This document shows positions 25,254 through 35,038 of a DNA stretch of 40,290 nt, one piece after another; within the stretch, counting starts at the first letter, position 1, and the number at the start of each line of letters is the position of its first letter. This DNA is from Spirochaetaceae bacterium (GTDB lineage: Bacteria > Spirochaetota > Spirochaetia > Treponematales > Breznakiellaceae), in the NCBI GenBank assembly GCA_031279285.1, contig JAITIR010000023.1, positions 1-40,290 of the forward strand. The letters are read 5' to 3'. The position numbers were made by a program, and so were the translations under genes. A model generated the notes under the pieces. That model was not told the DNA's origin and searched no databases. It saw nothing but the letters and a program-made list of their open reading frames with translations.

Positions 25254-26113
25254 TAGACCTTCATACCCATTCGAACGCGTCCGACGGCAACTTCTCACCC
25301 TCGGAACTGGTACTCCAGGCCCATGCGGTAGGCATACACACGATGGCGCTTACCGATCATGACACGATAGACGGGATTCCAGAAGCGGAATCGGAAGCGG
25401 CCCGGCTTGGCGTCAACCTTATACCCGGCACAGAAATTGATATTAACTGGCAATACCGTGCCGGGGATCGCAGGCACAATCGTGAATTCCATCTGTTGGG
25501 GCTAGGGTTAAAAGCGCCGTCACCGAACTTTACCGGCATGTTGGCGGAGATCAAGATGGAACGGAAACGCCGCAACATACTGATGATCGGCAAGATGCGT
25601 GCGGCCGGCGTGGACGCGGATTACAGTGAACTCTGCGGTATGGTCGGCGGCGGCTGCATCGGCAGGCCGCATTTTGCCCAATACCTGATCAAACTGGGCA
25701 AGGTACGGAGCATACAGGCCGCTTTTGACCGCTTTTTGGGAAAAGGGAAGCCATTTTATATACAGAAAGCCGGCGCCGATTTTAGGCGGGCAGCCGCCGC
25801 GATACACGAATCTGGCGGGCTTGCCGTGCTTGCCCATCCGACTACATTGTACGTTTCTTGGGGCAGACTTCCCCTGATACTTGCCGAGTTGAAGAATCAG
25901 GGGCTGGACGGTATAGAGGCATGGCATCCGATAGCGACGGAACGTGCTTGCCTGCGGTTGGAGGAGATAGCCGGGAGGCTTGGCCTCCTTGTAACGGCGG
26001 GCAGCGATTTTCACGGTGAGAAACGCCCCGGCCGCCGCCTGGGCTACACAGGCGGTGGCCGTCCGATAGACGACTCATTTTTGGAGAGGGGAGGGCTGGC
26101 GGCCCATAATTAA
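25250..26113 (+). CDS. PHP-domain phosphoesterase (YciV/TrpH-like)
   Basis: 287 residues from GTG 25250. PHP metal-site motifs are all present: DLHTHSNASDG (3-13), LTDHDT (34-39), PGTEID (58-63), IGRPHFAQY near 136-144, LAHPTT (about 193-198) and GSDFHGEKRPGR near the C-terminus. These supply the His/Asp ligands of a trinuclear metal site, as in RNase AM / 3',5'-nucleotide phosphatases of the YciV group. Likely a phosphatase or nuclease acting on nucleotides or RNA. It is coupled by overlap to the Cys-rich membrane protein. This is the last GC-rich gene before the AT-rich block begins at about 26150. Confidence 0.9.
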   Translation: MIDLHTHSNASDGNFSPSELVLQAHAVGIHTMALTDHDTIDGIPEAESEAARLGVNLIPGTEIDINWQYRAGDRRHNREFHLLGLGLKAPSPNFTGMLAEIKMERKRRNILMIGKMRAAGVDADYSELCGMVGGGCIGRPHFAQYLIKLGKVRSIQAAFDRFLGKGKPFYIQKAGADFRRAAAAIHESGGLAVLAHPTTLYVSWGRLPLILAELKNQGLDGIEAWHPIATERACLRLEEIAGRLGLLVTAGSDFHGEKRPGRRLGYTGGGRPIDDSFLERGGLAAHN

Positions 26114-26159
26114 ACACGGGACGGGATGACCCATACGAACTTCAGATCGGCTCTCACCA

Positions 26160-27251
26160 TCAACTGTTCATCGAGATAGCATAAGGTATTTTTGATGTAA
26201 GTATTTTAACAGTCCTTAGCCAGTACTTGCTTTTACAAAACCGACTCACCTGTTCCGCGATTCTATTTTGATCAGCCATAGGCGCTATAGTGATGCTAAC
26301 TATGGGAAGATGACCCTCACAAATAATTGGTCTTGGGTCTTCAGGATTTTTTTCACGCAAAAAATCCCACATTGCGGAATGCAACTCTGATTGGTTACGA
26401 CAATTCGGCAATAAAACAGGCACACCTGGCATATTAGGATTGTTGCATATTTTTGTTAGATTTTTCTCTATGAGTCTTTCTCTTTTCGTAGAGTCTTTTA
26501 TGAAACCATGTTTTACAACAATAAATGGTATTTTTGTTCCATTTTTTAATGACTTAAATCTAATACATTCTGAAAGTTTATCGTCCGAATTTGAAAGTAT
26601 AACCCTAAATTCTTTTTCCTGACAAAATTGTGGAAGCTTAAATAACGGCACAAACCAACTTTCTTTCAACGAATTACCGTTACTTTTATTCTCATATTCC
26701 AGTAGTTGAAATACTATTTTTTGTCTGTCTCGTACAAACTGGCTTGTTTCCGTTAAAGGTTCTATCTCGTCATTTAGGTATATTACAGGAACAGCAACAC
26801 TTGTGACAATATGAAACTTTTTATTGAATTCATAATCTGCGTGGAGTACACTAAAACTTGATACTCTTCCTGTATATTTACTATCAAAATGAAAACCAAT
26901 GGAAGCCCCGCCATTGTTACAATATCCCCGCCATTGACTCAAGGTATCGCCTTCATCAGCACTCAAGCTAAAGGCAAAATTATCACTTTGATAATTTATC
27001 TCTTTAAGCTTTTCTTTACCAACAATCTTTTCCTCTGTAAGATCGTTTGAAAAAGGCAAACTGAAAAACCAGAGCGAATCATTTTCTAATAGGTTAAAAA
27101 GTGTTTCCATGGATGTATAATGGTATAGTTCTAGGGGGAAGAAAACCATCTTCTTGCCTTTTGGAGAATGAGCATAAATTTCCTCATTATGTTTTTCAAG
27201 AAAACTTTTTATTTTTTCTGCATTCCCTTTATTATTTAGTGAGATTGACAT
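26160..27251 (-). CDS. DUF2971 protein, third gene of the AT-rich operon
   Basis: 363 residues. The DUF2971 hallmarks are LYHYTSMETLFNLLENDSLW (42-61), FSLPFSND (63-70), and FSLSADEGDTLSQWRGYCN with GGASIGFHFDS (94-124). A later LPQFCQEKEFRVIL segment is the conserved Glu-Phe-Arg element. The family is widespread in mobile and defence-like neighbourhoods and has no settled activity that I know. The YHYT...S...EFR order resembles ADP-ribosyltransferase-like folds, which is an inference only. The start overlaps the end of the receiver-like gene by 20 bp, with a GTAGAGG ribosome site, so translation is coupled. Last gene of the operon. Confidence 0.78.
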   Translation of the reverse strand: MSISLNNKGNAEKIKSFLEKHNEEIYAHSPKGKKMVFFPLELYHYTSMETLFNLLENDSLWFFSLPFSNDLTEEKIVGKEKLKEINYQSDNFAFSLSADEGDTLSQWRGYCNNGGASIGFHFDSKYTGRVSSFSVLHADYEFNKKFHIVTSVAVPVIYLNDEIEPLTETSQFVRDRQKIVFQLLEYENKSNGNSLKESWFVPLFKLPQFCQEKEFRVILSNSDDKLSECIRFKSLKNGTKIPFIVVKHGFIKDSTKRERLIEKNLTKICNNPNMPGVPVLLPNCRNQSELHSAMWDFLREKNPEDPRPIICEGHLPIVSITIAPMADQNRIAEQVSRFCKSKYWLRTVKILTSKIPYAISMNS

Positions 27252-27879
27252 CCTCTACCCCTATACCAAAGAACTTTAAGAATTCTTTCTGTTCATCAGA
27301 ATCCTCCATTAGCAGTCTTTGTTCTCTAAAAAAAACAAATTCTTTATGACTTACTATAAAAGGCTTAATAGTCGGGTATAGATCAGGATTATACCAAGAA
27401 TAGATAAATATTTTGATATTTGACCTGTTTGATAATTCCTTAAGTATTTCATCCGTCAGGGTTTCTTTGGATTCAGTGCCCTCTCTATTAAGTCTGATAT
27501 CTACACCAATAACAACCGTATCTTTACTATCATTGTTTTGAATAATCTTATCAATAATTCTAACTACATCATCACAAGATGAATTATCTGGTAAATCATA
27601 CGGTTTTGTTGGGATAAGACTTTCTTTCTTTTTGTAATATTCATCTAATGTATCATCTCCTTTTTGTTCATAACAAAACTGATAAAATAAATTTGTAATA
27701 ATACCCTGTAGTTTATCAACAAAACCCTTTCTATCCGCCTCCGGTTCCTCTTCCCTATAATTATCACCAACAAGAATCATTTTGTTGCAAACATTATGCG
27801 TCCATAAAATATGGGAAAGAGAAACACTGATTTGTGTCAACCGGGAAATAGTATCATCAATCCAAATCATTGTTTTCAT
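27232..27879 (-). CDS. Receiver-like protein, second gene of the AT-rich operon
   Basis: 215 residues from ATG 27879, chosen because AGGAGG lies 8 bp upstream; an in-frame upstream start lacks one. The N-terminus MKTMIWIDDTISRL has the acidic pair (Asp8-Asp9) of a response-regulator beta-1 strand. VVIGVDIRLNREG (122-134) resembles a phosphoacceptor strand with Asp127, and IFIYSWYNPDLYP (157-169) a later strand with Ser161; a Lys follows at 179. The gap between Asp9 and Asp127 is far longer than in a normal receiver and would be an insert of about 60 helical residues. I read this as a divergent receiver-like fold with moderate doubt. No DNA-binding domain is present. The stop overlaps the DUF2971 start. 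Confidence 0.55.
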   Translation of the reverse strand: MKTMIWIDDTISRLTQISVSLSHILWTHNVCNKMILVGDNYREEEPEADRKGFVDKLQGIITNLFYQFCYEQKGDDTLDEYYKKKESLIPTKPYDLPDNSSCDDVVRIIDKIIQNNDSKDTVVIGVDIRLNREGTESKETLTDEILKELSNRSNIKIFIYSWYNPDLYPTIKPFIVSHKEFVFFREQRLLMEDSDEQKEFLKFFGIGVEDVNLTK

Positions 27880-27890
27880 TTTATATCCTC

Positions 27891-30800
27891 CTATGAATCG
27901 AATAACGGCAATGTGGAAACAAACCATAATTCCACTTTATCGAAGTAGTATCCAAAAAGCGTTTTAAGGCCATTCTGATAATTCTCATTTAATTCAGAAG
28001 ATGATTTATACTCAAACCATTTATTTTCACTGGTGCTTTTTTTACTGGTGTTTTTGCCGAAATCATCCTTATATGGATTGTTTTTGAGATATTTTGAGAT
28101 AGCAAGCAAACTCATGTGTCCATCAAAACAATCAAGAGTATCCGTAAGTCGTCTATAGATTTTTTCATTTTGCTGCTTATCGGTGTTGAGAATATTATTA
28201 TATACCGGATTTACCGGATTAATAATAATCAAATTCCTGCCATCACGCATAAATAAAACCCGATAGATCAACACGCCATAGCTTTTTATTGCGTCTTTTT
28301 CTCTTTCATTACAGTTGTTAATATCATATTCCCTGCATATTTTTGAAAACTGTTCTTTGATTTTTATCAATTTCTGTATCCGAGTCAGAAAATCAACATT
28401 TTCATGCCAATACTTTGCGCCTGTTAAAATAATATCAAATAAAATACACTTTAAATACTCTTTAACAAAAGAACCACATTTGCCCGAACGAATTAAAGAA
28501 TCTTTAATATCTGTAATATCAGATACTTCTGTAAAAGCCTTACACATCCTAACACGCTTGTCGTTTTCATCCCATATATCGCAAAATCTTTCTGCTTTCT
28601 GTGCAAAGCTATCCGTATTGTCAATATCAGCTTCTTCCAAGTATAATCGCGGTTTGTGATTATCATTTTGTTCATTTTCTTGATACAGTAATGACTGATT
28701 AAATATTTTTGCAATTTCATGGTTGATGTAATTTCTAAAAAGCAACCACACATATTTATCAAACGGACCATATTTATCAAATGCATCGGTTTTTTCTGCT
28801 TTATTCCAAATTACCGCGGATAATTGGTCGTCAGAAGTTGATGTATGGCTGACCGACTTTTCATGTCTAAGTACGGCATTTTCGGAGGCTGTCTTTGCGT
28901 GGGTCTGCATCAAATGACTGTTAAAGTCGTCTTTAAACATAGTTATGATTAGATTTCTGTATGTTAAAATATCACGCAAAACCAAAAATGGAATGACATT
29001 GCTCTTGGAAGAATCATTTTTAAAATCGAACCTGATATATAAATAAACATTCTCAATTTCTTCTTTATCAAACCGTATAATAACAAATGGTTTTTTAAAA
29101 GAGTTATTATCTGCTTCCTGATCAAATTTATCAGGCGTTTCAGAACCATCTTTATTCTCCGCCGTAATAACTACATAGCCGTCCTGTTTCAGGTTGCCAT
29201 GCATGGAACAATTTGAATTTTGTTTATATTCATCTTCCGATGCCATGATTATTCGTTGTTTAATAATGTATTTTGCATCTGACGGCGAATGAGGAGGATT
29301 TTCTCTAAAATCAACTGAAATAAAATCAAGATGATCCATATCAATTTTATCGGATTTATTTTGAACAACAATAGCAAGCCGCATTGTATTCTTTTCAATG
29401 TCGTATTTTTCACTAATTGTCCTCTTGATTCGTAACAATATTAGTTCATATTTTTTTAGAGTATTTTTCGTATTGTGTCCTTCAGTTTTTATTAAATCAA
29501 ATAGTTTTCTTTCAGTTGCACATAGGCCATTATTGGGCACTCCCGCCCAACTGAAATTCCATTCCCTGAACTTCGCAAAAGTTTGCAGAAAATAATTTGT
29601 ATTTGACTGAGTACCTTGCTCATTCGGCAATTTATAAATACCGTCAAAAATTAACCGCGTATTTTGAATAAATATCTCCATACAGAATTCTTTAAATATT
29701 TCTTTTTTCCAGGAATAACGCATATCAGAGTAATTTTTTTCTGAAGAAACTATTGCATCGAACAAAGGTAAAGATTTGCCTTTTTGGGGTTGTTTATTAT
29801 CATTTCGATTTAGAACATATTCGGTGCCATGAGAAAAAAGATGCTCCATCCATAACGAGCGCGTTTCATCGCCGCCACTATCAATTATATAGTGAATAAG
29901 GAAGGCATACTTATTCCAAAAATTTCTTATTATTGTTTTATCGTTAGAATTATGGTTTAGAATATATAGATATACACTTTTTATCACATGCTCTCTTAAT
30001 AAGTAGTTACTTCTCATATCAGACAACGACTCAAATAAAAAATCTTTTAGAAAAGTCAATATACTTTCAGACTCAGGACATTCACAGGTAAAAAGATGTT
30101 TTACGCTTTTGATAATTTCTTTGTACTCATTATTAATAACTTCATCTGATATAATCGCTTCAGACATACATATTAATAATTTATAAACCTCTTTTCTAAG
30201 TTCAAAATTGTATGACAAGAATGGCCGCGATATTACCTTTATTGCATTTTGAATCAACCATATCGTTTTTTCCGAACCCGTATTAACTTCTTCCATGGAC
30301 TCATAAGCAACTTTTACCAAAATTGATTCTTCATCATTGGCCTCAAACTCATCGCTTGTATTGAGAATAATATTGAGAAATTCTATTAGTGCTTTTTTAT
30401 AATCTTGGCCATATTTCTTAATAATTGTTTCAGCAGCATGATTTATAATAAAGCGCACAAATGCCTTATTCCCGCTATGTTTATTCATTTCTTTAGTAGT
30501 ATCAAACGAAATCGGTTTGTAATCATCCGTTTTCTTCTTCCAATAGTCCGCAAAAGTTTTTGTCGAACTTCGTTTTAATAAATATTTCGCTTCCTCTTCA
30601 AACTTGCAGCCAACACATGAATCGCCTTGAGTGCGCATATTGGAAATATGTATATTACAAAATGAAAGAAAATTGTTTTCCTGCCAGGCTACATAAGCCT
30701 CCTTTGATTTATCTGAAAGACGATTTATCAAACAAAAAACTTTCTCAAAAATATTTCTTTGTTTAGAGCCAATTGTGTAACTGTCTCTTTGTTCTTTTGG

Positions 30801-33800
30801 AAGAAGGGACAGCGATAAAGAATTGGCTCTTTGGAAACTCTCACCCGTGATAATCCCGTCATCTACAAAGTAAAATTTTACCGCAAATTTTTCGGAAAAC
30901 AATCGTTCAATTGTTTGATTAAGAGCATAGTGTTCACAAACAAAGTTTGATCGAAATTGTTTATGTACATTTATTGAGACAATTTCGGCAGCGCCATTGA
31001 AATAGTGAGCGTTTACCAGTTGAGAGAAACCCGCATTTGTATTATGTTCAGGCGCAAATATAATATTCAGAACAGGAGTGCCATTTTTTTCTTCCTGCCT
31101 TCTTTTAGTATCTTTTTCCCGTTCATCAGTCAACCATTTTATTACCAGTTGTTGAATTTTTGGCCTGGCAATATATTTTTGGGTATCAAAATAATACTGA
31201 TAATGGTTGGCTCCGCGGACAATATGTCCATAATACACACAATCCTTCAGCTCTTCAAATTTGACCTTTATACCGTCTAAATCCGATCCAGTTTCTTCTA
31301 TCGGCGACGCTTTATTTTCTGACGTCTCAATTTGATAAAATTGAAAAGCGGGAACCGTCGAAGTTCTGTCAGTTTCGATCAACGGGATTTCATCCCAAAC
31401 CTTATCTGGAAAACATTGTTTACAATTAATAGGTTTAGACCATGATGACATGGCGGAGAAAATATACGAGATTTTTTTGCAATCTTTCAATTCAACAAGT
31501 TTAGCGGTATCTACAGTTACCGTGCGGTTGCTTGTATCTATACTTTTCCATAGTTCATTCTCAATCGGTGTTATGTCATCAGGCATTGCCGTTGTCCCAT
31601 CATCTTTTATAGTAAACAAGTCCCCGTTAGGCGGTATCGGCAGCGTATGATGAGCGCTGGAAATGTTGATTTTATCCCGTATAAGAAAGACTGTATAATT
31701 GGCAGTGAGATGTGGGTATTCATTCTTTCGTTCTTTCGAGTATTGTGCCCACATTTTATCAAATGTTGTCAACGTAGAAGCAATAGGAACAATTTGGATA
31801 ACCGCGGTAGGTTTACCGGAATCCGAATTTTTACGCGTGCTATAAATCTGAATAGGAGTTTGGTCAGATTTTGATTCAGATTGAATATTGTATTGATATG
31901 AAGCGTAATATATATTAACGCCAGCTCTGTTCTTAAAATATTCAGTTAACATTTCATGCAGTGAAAACACTAAAGACTGCGAATAAGAAGCATACCCGTA
32001 AAACACAATATCCCTTTCCCCTTTTTCCGCGATCCTGGTTAATATACTTTCGCTTTCCAGTTTTCTAATAATATAAAAAGCTATTCTATTTGCGATAGAT
32101 GTCCTGTGGAATAAAAAGGACATTTCATAAAATGAATTTGCATGAACTTTGTTTCCCAAACGGACATGTATATTTCGAAATAAATAGCCTGGTTCTTCTT
32201 TTGAAGGTGAAACAAGGTCTTTATTTGCAATGTTCAAGATACTTTTGTAAAATTGTGGAAGTTTATCTTTGTTTTCAGGATACTCAAAAACGGTAAAAGG
32301 ACAAATCGGTATGGCTGTTTCCGGCATCGCAAGCATAGATCTATACAAAGCCAGAATATCGGAAGCGTTTCGGTAATGGGAAGAATCAAAACTCTTTTCA
32401 CCATGTTCCAGCGACATGATATACGCGTTTTGAACAACATGTCCAACGTTGTTACCTGCCAAAATTGCTTGATTTGGATAAATACTTTTTTCATTACTTT
32501 CACACGAGAAGAAAACCTGTAGGTTTGTCGGATAATCCAACAGACTTAAAGGAACGCTCACAGATTGAAGTGTATTAATGAATGATACAGGAAGATTCTC
32601 AAAATAAAATAACAAAGGATCATTATCTTGTGTCTTGTGAACAGACAAAGAGGCGGCCGCAAAAAAACCTTTTAGGAAAACTTCACAAATAGTCGGGTTT
32701 TTTAGTTTTTCAAAAAGTATCCTTTTTTCATCATTTTTAACATCGCACCAGTAAAGTGTTTTATGGTCTTTCTGTATTGGATTCAGTAAGTTTAACCAAA
32801 AGTTCTTAAAATCTTCTACAGTTTTTTTCTTATCTTCAAAACTTTTTATATCCCAGGAATAAAACTGACTGTCACTGCTTCTTAGTTTAACTGATTCATT
32901 TTCCCACATTTTGTTTGAAACTTTATAATCCAGGTATTTTGAAAAAGCCAGGTGATTTTCATTAAATGCATTATTGTTGGCTAATTGAACCAGATTTACT
33001 GGCCCCATTTTTTCATAATAATTTGTTGGTATTGTAAAATAAAAATGTGTACCGGGGATTGTGAAATTTTGTCCGTGCCGTTGTTCACCGGTAGAATTGG
33101 AAGCATAATAATTATTTTTGTTATTTGCTAATCTGTGTGCCGGATTGCTGATAATTTCTAAACAATGATAGTTACATTTTTTCAGTGTATGATAAAACAT
33201 TGTTAGTCCTATGTGGCCGGAAGAGTCTTTTTTCCGATAATTATACCACGCGTTAAGAACGGGAGCGGGAGAGTCGCTGAAATCACCAACAAGCTGATTT
33301 AATGATAAATTGACTTCAGGCCGATCAAAAACATTAATTTTATTTTCTGTTGTTAAAGTTTGCCTAAAAGTTTCTATGATGCCCATTTTCTCATTTAGGT
33401 CGCTAATCCGAACCGCTAAACACTCATCATTTTTATATATTTCTTTGAAGATGGAAATAAAGCACTCACGATTCTGCGAATGTTGGATGGCGTTTTGAAC
33501 AATTTGACGAATCCCTTCTCCCAGTTCCATGGCAAATTTCGAGGTTTCTTGAACAGTTTTCCTGATTTTTGCATTTGCTTCTTTTTCCGTGCATTTTCGT
33601 AAGTTGAGTAAATAGCTAAAAATTGAAAATGTAAAACGATCTGTATTTTTTGTGAAATTTAGAATATCAGGGATAAATTTCACGATTGCTTCTCTACCCA
33701 ATGTTAATATTTCGTTAATATCTTCAACTTTTTGTCTATCCGGATGGATCGCGGCAAATTGTATTAATAATCTTTGCCGGGCTTCATCCAATAACATATC

Positions 33801-34709
33801 GGCTATAGCTTCTCGAGGATCTTCTTTTCCCGCATCATTGAATGGCCGCGGATTATTGCTTTTTATTTTATATGAGAGTCCGTTTTTTATCGTACCAGAA
33901 TCTGCCATACCAGTTGTTTCAAAAACACGGGAATAATTATCAATTGTCTGATTATTGATGGCGGCTGGTCTTGTTAAATACAACAACGGAAATATCAGCA
34001 AATCCCTGTCACGTTCTCTGAATCCTAAAGCTTCAGCCTTGCCTCCGGAAGAACTGGCATATACAACTCCATTGTGTGTCTTCGTAATTAACCGTAAATA
34101 TTGTGAAGCTATTTTGTAAAGTGACACATCCGGATCAATATCATCTTCGGCAAAATAACAATTGACCCCTGTATGGGGAATTAAATATACACTAACTAAG
34201 CCTGAGAGTGCGTTTGGTGCAAAAACCGGGTGTTCATCATTTTTTAAGTGTGTTAAATTTAAGCTTTGTAAAAACAGTGCAAGAAAATGCAGATTGTCAA
34301 CATGCTTATATTCTTTTGTTACTTCGTCATAGTCAAACTGTACACGAATATGATAGTGCGGCCGCCGCATATTTTTTTTATTTATCTGCCAATTATTAAC
34401 AAATTGTACCAGAGATTGTTCCTCTTGCTCGATCCGGACCGGAGTGCGTGCGAAATGTCCAGGCCTCAAAGATACTTCCATCTTGTCATTGGGACCATTT
34501 GACCGGGTATTAAGACTGAAATTAAAAGCATCATCTAAATTGGCTTTTTTACAAATCTTTAAGAATGACTTTATGTTTTCACTTAACTCGTTTTCATTAA
34601 CTACATTTAAAATATTACTTTCAAAATATTCTATCGCTTCCGAACAGTGCGCATAACATTCGTGCCGATTGTTTACTTTAAATACAAGTACAATTTCCTC
34701 GTTTTTCAT
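27891..34709 (-). CDS. 2272-residue GHKL ATPase / tandem phosphoribosyltransferase-like protein
   Basis: Starts at ATG 34709 with AGGAG six bases upstream. Residues 1-380 have no family I recognise. About 385-540 look like a GHKL (Hsp90/histidine-kinase/MutL) ATPase: N-box GIRQIVQNAIQHSQN with Asn406, a weak G1 box at Asp437 (DLNEKMGI), and a lid/G2 GHIGLTMFYHTLKK at 498-511. About 845-1010 resembles a phosphoribosyltransferase: RLGNKVHANSFYEM, DIVFYGYASYSQSLVF, and a degenerate PRPP loop IVPIASTLTTF near 972-982. About 1180-1300 is a second one with a canonical PRPP loop FVDDGIITGES (1281-1291). CxxC pairs occur near 1095 and 1365. From about 1400 to the end it is long and helical. It is coupled to the receiver-like gene 11 bp downstream. 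A stress or conflict role is inferred. Confidence 0.8.
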   Translation of the reverse strand: MKNEEIVLVFKVNNRHECYAHCSEAIEYFESNILNVVNENELSENIKSFLKICKKANLDDAFNFSLNTRSNGPNDKMEVSLRPGHFARTPVRIEQEEQSLVQFVNNWQINKKNMRRPHYHIRVQFDYDEVTKEYKHVDNLHFLALFLQSLNLTHLKNDEHPVFAPNALSGLVSVYLIPHTGVNCYFAEDDIDPDVSLYKIASQYLRLITKTHNGVVYASSSGGKAEALGFRERDRDLLIFPLLYLTRPAAINNQTIDNYSRVFETTGMADSGTIKNGLSYKIKSNNPRPFNDAGKEDPREAIADMLLDEARQRLLIQFAAIHPDRQKVEDINEILTLGREAIVKFIPDILNFTKNTDRFTFSIFSYLLNLRKCTEKEANAKIRKTVQETSKFAMELGEGIRQIVQNAIQHSQNRECFISIFKEIYKNDECLAVRISDLNEKMGIIETFRQTLTTENKINVFDRPEVNLSLNQLVGDFSDSPAPVLNAWYNYRKKDSSGHIGLTMFYHTLKKCNYHCLEIISNPAHRLANNKNNYYASNSTGEQRHGQNFTIPGTHFYFTIPTNYYEKMGPVNLVQLANNNAFNENHLAFSKYLDYKVSNKMWENESVKLRSSDSQFYSWDIKSFEDKKKTVEDFKNFWLNLLNPIQKDHKTLYWCDVKNDEKRILFEKLKNPTICEVFLKGFFAAASLSVHKTQDNDPLLFYFENLPVSFINTLQSVSVPLSLLDYPTNLQVFFSCESNEKSIYPNQAILAGNNVGHVVQNAYIMSLEHGEKSFDSSHYRNASDILALYRSMLAMPETAIPICPFTVFEYPENKDKLPQFYKSILNIANKDLVSPSKEEPGYLFRNIHVRLGNKVHANSFYEMSFLFHRTSIANRIAFYIIRKLESESILTRIAEKGERDIVFYGYASYSQSLVFSLHEMLTEYFKNRAGVNIYYASYQYNIQSESKSDQTPIQIYSTRKNSDSGKPTAVIQIVPIASTLTTFDKMWAQYSKERKNEYPHLTANYTVFLIRDKINISSAHHTLPIPPNGDLFTIKDDGTTAMPDDITPIENELWKSIDTSNRTVTVDTAKLVELKDCKKISYIFSAMSSWSKPINCKQCFPDKVWDEIPLIETDRTSTVPAFQFYQIETSENKASPIEETGSDLDGIKVKFEELKDCVYYGHIVRGANHYQYYFDTQKYIARPKIQQLVIKWLTDEREKDTKRRQEEKNGTPVLNIIFAPEHNTNAGFSQLVNAHYFNGAAEIVSINVHKQFRSNFVCEHYALNQTIERLFSEKFAVKFYFVDDGIITGESFQRANSLSLSLLPKEQRDSYTIGSKQRNIFEKVFCLINRLSDKSKEAYVAWQENNFLSFCNIHISNMRTQGDSCVGCKFEEEAKYLLKRSSTKTFADYWKKKTDDYKPISFDTTKEMNKHSGNKAFVRFIINHAAETIIKKYGQDYKKALIEFLNIILNTSDEFEANDEESILVKVAYESMEEVNTGSEKTIWLIQNAIKVISRPFLSYNFELRKEVYKLLICMSEAIISDEVINNEYKEIIKSVKHLFTCECPESESILTFLKDFLFESLSDMRSNYLLREHVIKSVYLYILNHNSNDKTIIRNFWNKYAFLIHYIIDSGGDETRSLWMEHLFSHGTEYVLNRNDNKQPQKGKSLPLFDAIVSSEKNYSDMRYSWKKEIFKEFCMEIFIQNTRLIFDGIYKLPNEQGTQSNTNYFLQTFAKFREWNFSWAGVPNNGLCATERKLFDLIKTEGHNTKNTLKKYELILLRIKRTISEKYDIEKNTMRLAIVVQNKSDKIDMDHLDFISVDFRENPPHSPSDAKYIIKQRIIMASEDEYKQNSNCSMHGNLKQDGYVVITAENKDGSETPDKFDQEADNNSFKKPFVIIRFDKEEIENVYLYIRFDFKNDSSKSNVIPFLVLRDILTYRNLIITMFKDDFNSHLMQTHAKTASENAVLRHEKSVSHTSTSDDQLSAVIWNKAEKTDAFDKYGPFDKYVWLLFRNYINHEIAKIFNQSLLYQENEQNDNHKPRLYLEEADIDNTDSFAQKAERFCDIWDENDKRVRMCKAFTEVSDITDIKDSLIRSGKCGSFVKEYLKCILFDIILTGAKYWHENVDFLTRIQKLIKIKEQFSKICREYDINNCNEREKDAIKSYGVLIYRVLFMRDGRNLIIINPVNPVYNNILNTDKQQNEKIYRRLTDTLDCFDGHMSLLAISKYLKNNPYKDDFGKNTSKKSTSENKWFEYKSSSELNENYQNGLKTLFGYYFDKVELWFVSTLPLFDS

Positions 34710-34767
34710 AGGATCTCCTAAAAAAGTCTAAGATTTATCTTTGATTTAAGGAGTCTTTTCACGCTGT

Positions 34768-34908
34768 ATGCCTTTTGCATCTCATCGTATCGCCCAAGCC
34801 CTGGTTGCCACATCCGAAATAATACCACCGCCTCACTCTAAAATTGAAATTCGCGGTGTATTGCACTTTATGAATCGTATTCCGATGAAACATCTGTACC
34901 CATGCTAG
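34768..34908 (+). pseudogene. 46-codon open frame, possible transposase scrap
   Basis: ATG at 34768 to TAG at 34906; an AAGGAG lies 14 bp upstream, which is too far for comfort. The central phrase SKIEIRGVLHFMNR faintly resembles the 'E-x-R-x-V-I-x-F-L' N-terminal region of mariner/IS630-type transposases, but the match is too short to be firm. It may equally be random open sequence. Worth noting only because it sits at the edge of the AT-rich block. Confidence 0.2.
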
Positions 34909-35038
34909 AGTAGGAGGTTGTTCGCTATTATCTCGCATTTTTCCAGCTTATAACAGTTAATAAGTTTTGTAAAGATTGGTATATTACACGGATGCCTGCG
35001 ACTCTACTCCTGTGGTTTGGTACAGGCCGGCCTATCGA

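Larger units (their letters stand above)
26160..34709 (-). other. AT-rich three-gene operon, probable horizontally acquired island
   Basis: Composition drops sharply from the GC-rich PHP gene to AT-rich DNA at about 26150 and rises again near 35000. The three genes run 34709 to 26160 on the minus strand with 11-bp spacing then a 20-bp overlap, so they are one operon. No integrase, transposase, tRNA or flanking direct repeat was found, so the mode of arrival is not visible. Confidence 0.75.
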
